Positions 1 to 6,723 of a stretch of DNA of 35,556 nucleotides are shown here, piece by piece. The stretch lies in assembly GCA_934590165.1 (NCBI GenBank), contig CAKTOO010000026.1, forward strand, positions 1 through 35,556. The letters run 5' to 3'. Position 1 is the stretch's first letter. Each line of letters opens with the position of its first letter. Origin of the DNA: an uncultured Dysosmobacter sp. GTDB taxonomy: Bacteria; Bacillota; Clostridia; Oscillospirales; Oscillospiraceae. The notes under the pieces were generated by a model. The model ran no database searches, had not been told where the DNA came from, and saw only the letters and a list, made by a program, of their open reading frames with translations. The position numbers and the translations under genes are program-made.

Positions 1-398
1 TTGGGCTTGCGCTCCAGGTACTGGGTAATGTCCAGGATCTCAGCGGCCTCGCGAACGCGGCGGTCGATCTCCTCCTTGGGGAGCTTGCGCAGCTTCAGGG
101 CGAAGGCCATGTTCTCATACACGGTCATGTGGGGATACAGCGCGTAGTTCTGGAACACCATGGCGATATCCCGATCCTTGGGCTCCACATCGTTCATGCG
201 CTTGCCGTCGATGAGCAGATCGCCCTCGGAGATCTCCTCCAGACCGGCCACCATCCGCAAAGTGGTGGATTTGCCGCAGCCGGAAGGACCGACCAGAACG
301 ATGAACTCCTTGTCCGCAATTTCCAGATTGAAGTCGTGGACGGCGGTGACCTTGTTGTCGTAGATCTTCTTGATACCCTTCAGAGAAACAGTTGCCAT
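1..398 (-). CDS. Sugar ABC transporter ATP-binding protein (MalK/MsmX/UgpC type), partial
   Basis: This is the first 132 codons of a nucleotide-binding subunit that hydrolyses ATP on the cytoplasmic side of a carbohydrate importer. The protein begins MATVSLKGIKKIYDN and has Walker A GPSGCGKST near residue 40 and the Q-loop region VFQNYALYPHMTVYEN near residue 85. The pairing of that Q-loop with a short N-terminal strand is typical of the MalK/MsmX group. Signature motif, Walker B and the regulatory C-terminal domain lie outside the window. The gene follows nagB-nagA on the same strand and may share their transcript. There is no good ribosome site directly before the ATG at 398; the nearest strong one (AAAGGAGGAGATCC) lies about 110 bases further up, separated by a hairpin-rich stretch. 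Family assignment is strong; the transported sugar is unknown. Confidence 0.9.
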   Translation of the reverse strand, partial: MATVSLKGIKKIYDNKVTAVHDFNLEIADKEFIVLVGPSGCGKSTTLRMVAGLEEISEGDLLIDGKRMNDVEPKDRDIAMVFQNYALYPHMTVYENMAFALKLRKLPKEEIDRRVREAAEILDITQYLERKP

Positions 399-507
399 AT
401 GTGTGACCGTAAGAGCTCCGCATCCGCGAGAGCTCCCTCACGATAGAAGAGCAAAACCTCTATCGCGTTACGGCAGGTCTCCACACTGCCGCACCGCCGG
501 CCGGCGG
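399..507 (-). other. Hairpin-rich segment between a Shine-Dalgarno site and the ABC ATPase start
   Basis: Three consecutive stem-loops are visible: 413-435 (GAGCTC arms extended by CGC/GCG), 441-465 (CGATAGA/CTCTATCG arms) and 471-491 (CGGCAG/CTGCCG arms), followed by the palindrome CCGCCGGCCGGCGG at 493-506. If this segment is removed, the AAAGGAGGAGATCCCAT at 508-525 would sit directly before the ATG of the ATPase at ideal spacing. It therefore looks like a small palindromic insertion or a structured leader. No known riboswitch family was recognised. Confidence 0.5.
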
Positions 508-510
508 ATG

Positions 511-528
511 GGATCTCCTCCTTTTTTA
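511..528 (-). promoter_or_regulatory. Strong Shine-Dalgarno without an adjacent start codon
   Basis: On the minus strand this reads AAAAAAGGAGGAGATCC, a near-perfect anti-16S match. No ATG, GTG or TTG opening a plausible gene follows within normal distance. It most likely belonged to the ABC ATPase gene now starting at 398. The remaining bases up to the nagA stop at 597 show the palindrome GGCGGCCGCC and no clear terminator. Confidence 0.55.
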
Positions 529-596
529 TGGCTGACCGGACACTATGAGAATGGAGTAGCGGCGGCCGCCTGATTGAAAAAATGGGGGAACGCTGA

Positions 597-1724
597 TTAT
601 ACCAAATTGCCCTTGAATACGATGGTCCGGACGGACAGGTCTTCCTTGTTCAGCAAAACAAAGCTGGCCTCCTTGCCGGTGTCCAGGGTACCTGCCCGGT
701 TGTCGATGCCGATGGACTGGGCGGGGTTGTAGGTGCAGGCCCGCACCGCGTCAGCCAGGGGGATTCCGAATCCGACCGCCTGCCGCAGGCAGCCCATGAG
801 GCTGGTGACAGAGCCGGCCAGCGTCTCGGGATGACCCACGATGGTGGCCCGGTTGCCGTGGACCTCGATCTCCTGCCCACCGAAGGGATACTGGCCGTCG
901 GGCATACCCGTGGCCCGCAGGGAGTCAGAGATCAGGATGACCCGCTCCTTGCCGAACAGTTGGAAGGTCAGGCGGATCATGGCGCCGTGGATGTGAACGC
1001 CGTCGCAGATCAGCTCCGCCTGGACGCCTGGGGTGTCAAAGGCGGCGCCGATGACGCCGGGCGCCCGGTGGTGGATAGGGGGCATTCCGTTATAGAGATG
1101 GGTGGCGTGGGTAGCACCGGCCTCGAAGGCCGCCTTGGCAGTGTCGTAATCCGCCACGGTGTGGCCCACGGAAACCGTGATGCCCATATCGGCAGCGACC
1201 CGGATGAAGTCCATGGCGCCGGGCTGCTCGGGAGCCACGGTCACCAGCTTTACGCAGCCCTGGGCCGCTTTCTGAAGCCGCTCCAGCATGGGAACGTCGG
1301 GATCGTGGAGGAAATCACCGTTCTGGGCGCCTTTCTTTGCGGTGGAGAGGAAGGGCCCCTCCAGGTGGGCGCCCACCACCTCCGCGCCGCCGGCATTTTT
1401 GGCCCGGTGGGCGGCAACGTTTTCGCAAATGGCCGTCAGCTGGTCTTCCGGCAGCGTCATGCCGGCGGGGCAGACGTAAGTGACGCCCTGGCTCAGCTCG
1501 TAGTCCGCGATGCGCTGTAAGCCTTCCGGCGTGGCATCGCTGAAATCCTCTCCCACGCAGCCATGGAAGTGCACATCCACCAGGCCGGGGATCACGTAGC
1601 AGCCGGACACGTCCAGCACCTGCCCATCGCCGCTGGCAGGGGCAATCAGGGCATCGTCGGTGCAGATATCCCGCTCCACAAAGCCTTTTTCCAGGTCAAA
1701 GACCTGACCGCCGGTCACTCGCAT
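597..1724 (-). CDS. nagA: N-acetylglucosamine-6-phosphate deacetylase
   Basis: The 375-residue cytoplasmic enzyme removes acetate from GlcNAc-6-phosphate to give glucosamine-6-phosphate, the substrate of NagB. It has the amidohydrolase metal motif HFHG near residue 53, the HLEGPFL motif near 121, GHT near 189, the HATHLYNGM motif near 208 and CDGVHIHG near 240. Length matches the family (370-390). The usual TDAM-type segment carrying the catalytic aspartate reads ISDSLRATG, so the aspartate is kept. The ATG at 1724 lies inside the end of nagB (10-base overlap), so the two are translationally coupled. It is the last intact step of the amino-sugar route here. Confidence 0.95.
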   Translation of the reverse strand: MRVTGGQVFDLEKGFVERDICTDDALIAPASGDGQVLDVSGCYVIPGLVDVHFHGCVGEDFSDATPEGLQRIADYELSQGVTYVCPAGMTLPEDQLTAICENVAAHRAKNAGGAEVVGAHLEGPFLSTAKKGAQNGDFLHDPDVPMLERLQKAAQGCVKLVTVAPEQPGAMDFIRVAADMGITVSVGHTVADYDTAKAAFEAGATHATHLYNGMPPIHHRAPGVIGAAFDTPGVQAELICDGVHIHGAMIRLTFQLFGKERVILISDSLRATGMPDGQYPFGGQEIEVHGNRATIVGHPETLAGSVTSLMGCLRQAVGFGIPLADAVRACTYNPAQSIGIDNRAGTLDTGKEASFVLLNKEDLSVRTIVFKGNLV

Positions 1725-2467
1725 ACGGGCACCCCCGCGGCGGTCAGCTTGCTCAGGGCTGCCTTGTCACCCACCAGCACCACATCGCTATGGAGCTGGA
1801 GGATGGAGGCGGGGCAGCGGGGATCAATGGGGCCGCAGAAGGCCTTGTACACGGCGTCGGCCTTGTCGGCGCCGCTGGCGATCAGCAGCACCCGGCGGGC
1901 GGCCATGATGCAGCCGATGCCCATGGTCAGGGCCTGGCGGGGCACATCGTCGGCAGAGGCGAAGAAACGGGCGTTGGCGTCAATGGTGCTCTGGGTCAGG
2001 TCCACCACATGGGTTTCCTTCACAAAGCAGTCGCAGGGTTCGTTGAAACCGATGTGACCGTTGCGGCCAAGGCCCAGCAGCTGCAGGTCGGCATAGCCCA
2101 GGGAGCGAATCAGCTCATCGTACCGGGCACACTCGGCGGCCGGGTCCGCGGTCAGGCCGTCAGGCACATGGGTTCGGGCCACGTCGATGTCGATGTGGTC
2201 AAAGAAATTGGTCTGCATGAAATAACGGTAGCTCTGGTCGTGAGTGGGGGCAAGGCCCTTATACTCGTCCAGGTTCACGGTCTGGACTTCCTTGAAGCTG
2301 AAGTCGCCCCGCTGGTTCCAGACGGCCAGCTGCTTGTAGGTGCCGATGGGGGTGGAGCCGGTGGCCAGGCCCAGCACACAGGCGGGGTTACGGATGACCT
2401 CGGCGGAAATAAGGTTGGCGGCACGGCGGCTCATGGCCTCATAGTCCGCCTCTTGATAGATTCGCAT
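1715..2467 (-). CDS. nagB: Glucosamine-6-phosphate deaminase
   Basis: The 250-residue enzyme converts glucosamine-6-phosphate to fructose-6-phosphate and ammonia, feeding glycolysis. Family motifs are all present: LGLATGSTPIGTYKQL near residue 33, the substrate-binding VNLDEYKGL near 64 with its catalytic aspartate, GLGRNGHIGFNEP near 131 and a C-terminal ASILQLHSD segment. The start at 2467 is preceded by AAAGGAGAT at good spacing. It lies downstream of the broken nanA gene and overlaps nagA. With nanA and the epimerase gone, its substrate must come from imported or recycled GlcNAc rather than from sialic acid through this locus. Confidence 0.96.
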   Translation of the reverse strand: MRIYQEADYEAMSRRAANLISAEVIRNPACVLGLATGSTPIGTYKQLAVWNQRGDFSFKEVQTVNLDEYKGLAPTHDQSYRYFMQTNFFDHIDIDVARTHVPDGLTADPAAECARYDELIRSLGYADLQLLGLGRNGHIGFNEPCDCFVKETHVVDLTQSTIDANARFFASADDVPRQALTMGIGCIMAARRVLLIASGADKADAVYKAFCGPIDPRCPASILQLHSDVVLVGDKAALSKLTAAGVPVCE

Positions 2468-2483
2468 AGCTTGTATCTCCTTT

Positions 2484-2496
2484 GTTCGTTACGAAC
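2484..2496. promoter_or_regulatory. Perfect inverted repeat upstream of nagB
   Basis: GTTCGTTACGAAC is a 6-bp inverted repeat with a 1-base spacer, between the nanA stop and the nagB ribosome site. It could be a small operator or RNA hairpin near the nagB leader. No promoter was found for nagB alone, so its role is unclear. Confidence 0.35.
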
Positions 2497-2502
2497 AGTT
2501 CA

Positions 2503-2956
2503 TCAATATTTTGCAATGGCGGCGCCGATCATGGCGGAAGCCTCGTCCACCACAGCCAGATCGCTGTCAATAAGAGCGGGCATGGGCTTGCGGACAGAAC
2601 CGATATCCATTCCGTGCTTCTTCAGAATAGCCTTCATCACGGCGTACAGGTTGCCGTGGGCGGAGCACAGCTTGTAGATGGCGCGGCAGATCTCATTCTG
2701 GATCTCAGCGGCCAGCTTCATCTCTCCGTTCCGATACAGGTCGTAGACCTTCTGGAACAGCTCAGGCATGACCGCATAGGTACCGCCGATGCCGCCGGTG
2801 GCGCCCATGGCCAGGCCGGAGATGAACTGCTCATCAGGATCGTTCATCACCACAAAGTCGGGACCACCCTCGTCCTTCCACATCTGGATGTCCTGGGTGG
2901 GCATGGAGGAGTTCTTCACGCCGATGACACGAGGATTTGCGAAGAAATTTCTTCAT
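2503..2956 (-). pseudogene. nanA: N-acetylneuraminate lyase, internally deleted and out of frame
   Basis: NanA cleaves sialic acid to ManNAc and pyruvate; family members have about 300 residues. Here the ribosome site AGGAGG (2963-2968) and an ATG at 2956 opening MKKFL are followed after five codons by sequence for NPRVIGVKNSSMPTQDI and the C-terminal half, but in a different frame. The GVKNS lysine is the expected Schiff-base residue and the tail runs to IAKY-stop at 2503. About 150-160 codons of the first half are missing. An ATG at 2919 could start a 138-residue fragment, but half a TIM barrel should not be active. Its promoter lies at 3018-3046. Confidence 0.85.
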
Positions 2957-3017
2957 TTCCATTCCTCCTAAAAAATGATAAAAATGCAACCCCAGGGTTT
3001 ACCCCCCCTATGTGCAA

Positions 3018-3046
3018 ATTGTACAATCACGAAGGAGGCTTGTCAA
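3018..3046 (-). promoter_or_regulatory. Sigma-A promoter of the nanA-nagB-nagA operon
   Basis: On the minus strand TTGACA (3046-3041) and TACAAT (3023-3018) are separated by exactly 17 bases. This is close to consensus and about 60 bases upstream of the nanA ATG. Confidence 0.85.
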
Positions 3047-3055
3047 GCAGTCGGC

Positions 3056-3096
3056 GAAAAAATTTTCAAAACCGTCAAAATATGAAAAAATTTTGA
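3056..3096 (-). promoter_or_regulatory. Two 13-bp boxes upstream of the nan promoter (candidate RpiR sites)
   Basis: GAAAAAATTTTCA at 3056-3068 and GAAAAAATTTTGA at 3084-3096 are direct repeats 28 bp apart. The first begins exactly 9 bases beyond the -35 element. A similar box sits at the same distance from the promoter at 5257-5285. The intact RpiR-family regulator next door is the obvious candidate binder; this is inference. Confidence 0.55.
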
Positions 3097-3131
3097 ACGA
3101 AGTTGTCGATTCTTCCCTGTACGCCGCCCCG

Positions 3132-3986
3132 TCACACGTGTTTTTCCGACAACGCGTCGGCCACCAGTTCCCGGCGGTGCCGGCAGGCTTCCAGATCCCG
3201 GCGGCACATTTCGGAGAACAGTACGTCCACCAGATACAACTGAGCAATACGGGCAGCCACGGAACCCAACTGCAGCGGCCCTTCGGTGGAGCCGCACTGG
3301 AGCACAATGTCCGCCAGCCCCGCGCCGGGGGAGCCGGGATAGCGGGTGATCAGGATGATCCGGGTGTGCTGCTTCTGCGCGATGTGCAGCACATCCATCA
3401 GCTCCTTGGTGGAGCCGGAATAGGAGAAGAACAGAATAACATCCTTCTCCGTCAGGTTTGTCGCGGCGATGACCTGCATATGGGAGTCAGATACAGGGAA
3501 GAAGCCGGAGAACGCCGTGGTGAACAGACGGGCAGCCTCTTCCGCCAGCAGCATGGAGCCGCCTTGACCCATGCACAGCACCGTGTCCGCCTCTATCAGA
3601 GCATCGGCCGCGGCGGTGATGGACTCCGACCGGATCAGAGACTGGGTCTCCCGGATAGCGTCAATATCCACGCAGGCCAGCTTGGCGCTTAGGTCCGGCA
3701 CCGTATCATTGGCATGGATCTCCCCGGAGAGGGGATCGGCATCCGGCCGGGTAGCGGTGGCGGCGGCGATGGCCAGCCGGAAGGCGCTGTATCCGCGGTA
3801 GCCCATCCGGCGGCAGAAACGGGAGATCGTGGCTTCCGCCACACCGCAGGCGGCCGCCAGTTCGGAAATGGACATGCTCTGGGAGCGCTGGCCGTTGGCC
3901 ACCACGAAGGTGGCCAGCTTCTTTTCGGAAGCGGTCAGCTGGTAATACTTCCGGGTAATGAGGTTAAAGACGTTTTCTTCGGGCAT
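3132..3986 (-). CDS. RpiR/MurR-family transcriptional regulator
   Basis: The 284-residue protein has an N-terminal HTH_6 DNA-binding domain (residues about 1-75; helix-turn-helix around ELAAACGVAEATISRFCRRM) and a C-terminal SIS sugar-phosphate isomerase domain (about 110-260, with FFSYSGSTKELMDVL). Proteins of this type sense phosphosugars and control amino-sugar or sialic-acid genes. It is cotranscribed behind the broken epimerase gene (37 bases between) and lies directly upstream of the nan promoter. The start at 3986 follows AGGAGG, which is half of the 12-bp palindrome at 3991-4002, so the ribosome site may be partly masked in the mRNA. The gene appears intact. Confidence 0.92.
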   Translation of the reverse strand: MPEENVFNLITRKYYQLTASEKKLATFVVANGQRSQSMSISELAAACGVAEATISRFCRRMGYRGYSAFRLAIAAATATRPDADPLSGEIHANDTVPDLSAKLACVDIDAIRETQSLIRSESITAAADALIEADTVLCMGQGGSMLLAEEAARLFTTAFSGFFPVSDSHMQVIAATNLTEKDVILFFSYSGSTKELMDVLHIAQKQHTRIILITRYPGSPGAGLADIVLQCGSTEGPLQLGSVAARIAQLYLVDVLFSEMCRRDLEACRHRRELVADALSEKHV

Positions 3987-3990
3987 CCGG

Positions 3991-4002
3991 AGGAGGCCTC
4001 CT
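3991..4002 (-). promoter_or_regulatory. Ribosome site embedded in a perfect palindrome
   Basis: AGGAGGCCTCCT is a perfect 12-bp palindrome whose minus-strand half is the Shine-Dalgarno of the RpiR gene (ATG at 3986). In RNA the two halves could pair and reduce translation. Confidence 0.45.
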
Positions 4003-4023
4003 TTCGGTGTGAATTTGAAAAGC

Positions 4024-5224
4024 TCAGCGTTCCAGCAGCTGGCCCAGCATGGTGTCGCACATGATGAGGCAGCGGGGCAGATGGAAGGGACCCTTGAAGG
4101 TGGAGCCCTTGGTAGAGGGCATGGTAGGCAGACCGTCCCGGCGGAGATAGCCGTACCACTCGCCGAATTCGGGGTCCGAGAAGTGCTCCTTGCAATAGGC
4201 CAGAGGTTTGTCGAACCAGTTCAGGTACTTTTCATCGCCAGTATCCCGGTACAGCATCAACGAGGCGATCAGGATCTCGTTGTGGGGCCACCACAGCTTC
4301 ATGTCATGCTCATAGGCCTCGGGGGGCTTTTTCAGGCAGTCGGTGAAGTACAGCAGTCCGCCGTACTCGTTGTCCCAGCCGGCTTCGATGGCCCAGTCAA
4401 AAATTTCGGCGGCCTTCTTCACCAGTTCCTTGTCGCTGGTGCGCTGGGTGTGCTCCAGCAGGAACCACACGCCCTCAATATCGTGGCCGGGATTGACAGT
4501 ACGGCCCTCGGTGTAGTACAGCCGGGGGGTGCCGTCCACATCCACGCTCTCCAGCACGCACTTCAGTTCAGGGTGGACATGGTACTTGAAAATTTCATCC
4601 ACACAGGCCTGAGCCCGCTCCTCGTACAGGGCCTTCCGCTCGCCGTCCACTCGCAACAGGACGCCGGTAACGTTCAGGATGATCACGGGGATGCCGAAGG
4701 CCCGGCCAGAGCGGGTCTCCGGAATGGTCTTGGGGCCCATACCCACGGGGTCGGGCATTCCATGGGCCAGATCCCAATACCGGTCGTAAGCCCGACGGGC
4801 CCTCTCCAAATTTTCCTTCTCGCCGGTGACGCCGTAATACTCGGCGTTGGCCAGCGCATAGAACGCCTTGGAGAAGTAGTAGCGGCGCTAGCGCAGCGGC
4901 CGGCCGTCCTCGGTAACGGTGAAGTACATCCGACCGCCGGCCTTGCGGTTGATGCAGTATTTTTCCATGAAGTCCAGGCAGCTCTTGCTGGCTGCCAGCC
5001 ACTCGTCCTTCACACCATATGTATGGCACAAATACGCGAAGATCCAGCCGCAGCGGCCCTGCATCCACACGCTTTTATCCGTGGAGTAGATCTCGCCCTT
5101 ACGGTCCAGACGGGTGTATACGCCGCCGTGCTCCCGGTCCATTCCGTTTTCAGCCAGAAGTTGACGCAGACATTCAGCTCATTTTGCATCCAGTCCCGTA
5201 GGATTGCAGTTTTGCGTTGTCCAT
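4024..5224 (-). pseudogene. N-acylglucosamine 2-epimerase (AGE family) with two frameshifts and an amber stop
   Basis: AGE-family enzymes (about 390-400 residues) interconvert ManNAc and GlcNAc or related sugars. The reading can be rebuilt from three pieces. The ATG at 5224 opens MDNAKLQSY. After a lost base it continues RDWMQNELNVCVNFWL. After a second lost base near 5150 it continues NGMDREHGGVYTRLDRKG. An in-frame TAG at 4888-4890 then falls between GRPLR and RRYYFSKAFYALANAEYY, where homologues usually have a lysine or similar, and the same frame runs to the stop at 4024. AGE landmarks such as KSVWMQGR, LLEHTQ and KLWWPHNE are recognisable. The enzyme is almost certainly not made. A promoter lies at 5257-5285. 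Confidence 0.85.
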
Positions 5225-5256
5225 TTTGGGGCACCATCCTTTCAATTGATAAGCCA

Positions 5257-5285
5257 ATCATATTTCCTTTTGTGCAAACCGTCAA
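5257..5285 (-). promoter_or_regulatory. Sigma-A promoter of the epimerase-rpiR transcript
   Basis: On the minus strand TTGACG (5285-5280) and TATGAT (5262-5257) are spaced by 17 bases. It should drive the broken epimerase gene and the intact rpiR gene, so the promoter may be kept for the regulator alone. Confidence 0.75.
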
Positions 5286-5294
5286 GAAATTTTG

Positions 5295-5307
5295 GAGAAA
5301 GTTTTCA
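5295..5307 (-). promoter_or_regulatory. 13-bp box matching the nanA-promoter boxes
   Basis: GAGAAAGTTTTCA resembles the GAAAAAATTTTCA box at 3056-3068 and, like it, begins exactly 9 bases beyond the -35 element of its promoter. The match of sequence and position at two promoters supports a shared regulator, probably the RpiR protein. Confidence 0.5.
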
Positions 5308-5390
5308 AACTCTTGACAAAATGAAAAAACTGATAGCCTGAGGGTGATAGGATCATTACTCTCCGGACGATCCGGTGATTGGAGGACAGG

Positions 5391-5831
5391 ATGAAAAAAC
5401 ATATTGTTTGTCTGGGCGATTCCAATACACATGGCTACTGTGCCGACCCCGCCGATTGTGCCGACCCCGCCCTGGCCTGTTTCAATGAGGACGAGCGGTG
5501 GACCTGCCTGCTCCAGCGGGAACTGGGGGAGGAGTACCTGGTCATTGAAGAGGGGCTCTCCGGCCGCACCACGGTCTTTGAGGCCCCGCTCCACGAGGCC
5601 ATGCCGGCTCTTCCTTACCTGTATCCCTGTCTGAAAAGCCACGAGCCGGTGAGCCTGCTCATCATCATGTTGGGCACCAACGACACCAAGGAGCGCTTGG
5701 GCGCCAACGCCGCCTGCATCGGCCTTGGCATGGAGCGCCTGGTCCGCAAGGCCATGACCGTGGACTGCTGGGGACCCGGGCCAGCCACGCAAGGCTGGCT
5801 GCGGCGCTTGCTCCGCTGGTGCGGGAGCTGA
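5391..5831 (+). pseudogene. SGNH/GDSL esterase with internal deletion
   Basis: The ATG at 5391 follows TTGGAGGAC. The N-terminal part is a clear SGNH hydrolase: block I GDSNTHGY with the nucleophile serine near residue 11, a conserved glycine region GLSGRTT and block III MLGTNDTKERL near residue 92. After about residue 125 (MTVDCWGPG) homology stops, and the open frame ends 20 residues later. In another frame the last bases encode RLAAALAPLVRELT-stop, which looks like the genuine C-terminus. About 60 codons with the Asp-His block V are therefore missing and the frame is broken. In sialic-acid loci such esterases may deacetylate O-acetyl sugars; that role is inferred. It diverges from the epimerase gene. 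Confidence 0.8.
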
Positions 5832-5840
5832 CCTGAAAAC

Positions 5841-5871
5841 AAAAAACTCCCCCGTGGGGAGGAGTTTTTTT
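5841..5871. terminator. Bidirectional rho-independent terminator
   Basis: An A-run, an ACTCCCCC/GGGGAGGAGT stem with a GTG loop and a T-run sit between the SGNH gene (plus) and the DUF624 gene (minus), so it can serve both converging genes. Confidence 0.85.
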
Positions 5872-5880
5872 CAAAAGTAT

Positions 5881-6522
5881 TCAGCGCAGGTACCAGGGGG
5901 GCTCCTGTCCCTCCTCCAGAGCCTCCTCCGGCGTATATTTCCGAAGGACGGGCTCCAGCAGAAAGGTGGATAAAAATGCGCACAGGGCGGGGGTCAGCAG
6001 CATGACACCGCAGTACCAAAAAGACAGGGTCAGCACCACGCCCGCCGTGTTCAAAATGCCCGTTGCCAGTATCCTGGGCAGGTGGCGGAAGGTCAGCCGC
6101 AGGCTGTTGGACAGAAGGCTGCCTACGGTGTAGGTGAACCGGGACAGCAGTGGGAACGCGCAGGAGACCACGGCGGCGGGGATCAGCATGAGCACCAGGT
6201 GCATGACCCGGAACACATCCGGGGCCAGCCGCTCCAGCACCGCATAGCCGGCGGCCAGTACCAGGGCCAGCAGCAAAAAGGCCACGGTGGCGGCGCCGGT
6301 CCGCAGATTCTGGCGAAAGGCGGACAGAAAGCTCCGGTAAGGGCCGGATTCTTTGTACCGCAGGCATTTGGCACAGCTGTAATACAGCGCCGCCGACGCC
6401 GGACCGATGGTCACCACCGGCAGGCAGCAGGGCAGCCACAAAAGGCTCAATACCACAAGATCCAATACCCGGTCGGTAAAGCGAAAAAAGCCGTTTTCAG
6501 GATTGAAAATACTGCGGAGCAT
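5881..6522 (-). CDS. DUF624 (YesL-family) membrane protein
   Basis: The 213-residue protein starts MLRSIFNPENGFFRFTDRV and has about five hydrophobic segments: roughly residues 17-38, 75-97, 102-125, 150-165 and 170-190. The opening FNPENGFFRF and the first-segment motif LLWLPCCLPVVTIGPASAALY are typical of DUF624, often found next to carbohydrate ABC transporter genes with no settled function. The ATG at 6522 follows GGGGAGGAAAGTT. An upstream extension in the same frame lacks a ribosome site and was not used. It seems intact in an otherwise broken stretch. No transporter permease is left beside it. Confidence 0.88.
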   Translation of the reverse strand: MLRSIFNPENGFFRFTDRVLDLVVLSLLWLPCCLPVVTIGPASAALYYSCAKCLRYKESGPYRSFLSAFRQNLRTGAATVAFLLLALVLAAGYAVLERLAPDVFRVMHLVLMLIPAAVVSCAFPLLSRFTYTVGSLLSNSLRLTFRHLPRILATGILNTAGVVLTLSFWYCGVMLLTPALCAFLSTFLLEPVLRKYTPEEALEEGQEPPWYLR

Positions 6523-6657
6523 AACTTTCCTCCCCAACTGAGAATCTCTTTTGAGGATAGCACAGTTTTCCACCGTCCGCAAGAGCGGGGCGATCCGCCT
6601 GCCGAAGCGGATAGCAGCGGGCTTTCCGCTGTTGAATATATGAAGGAGCGGCGTATC

Positions 6658-6723
6658 ATGATTTATGACAAACTGTCCAACATCCAGCGGTACCGGGGCC
6701 TCCGTCCGAGCATGGACATCGCC
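6658..6723 (+). pseudogene. First 22 codons of a YhcH/YjgK/YiaL-family gene
   Basis: Behind AAGGAG the ATG at 6658 opens MIYDKLSNIQRYRGLRPSMD, which matches the typical N-terminus of the YhcH (DUF386) family, small cupins often encoded in sialic-acid operons. After IA the sequence passes into the ROK-like kinase gene (KPMGGHLDGC). The join looks like a deletion that removed the rest of yhcH and the start of the kinase gene. The call rests on a short match. Confidence 0.6.

Noticed and set aside
413..491. Lysine-riboswitch-like GATAGAGG in the hairpin segment
   Set aside because: Only this octamer matches; the other conserved helices and loops of the L-box are absent and the downstream gene is a sugar transporter ATPase.
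3958..5316. 452-codon plus-strand frame opposite rpiR and the epimerase
   Set aside because: It covers sequence that reads as conserved AGE-family protein on the other strand; the frame stays open only because of codon bias.
5313..5341. TTGACA at 5313 as the promoter of the SGNH gene
   Set aside because: No acceptable -10 lies 16-19 bases downstream (GCCTGA at 17).
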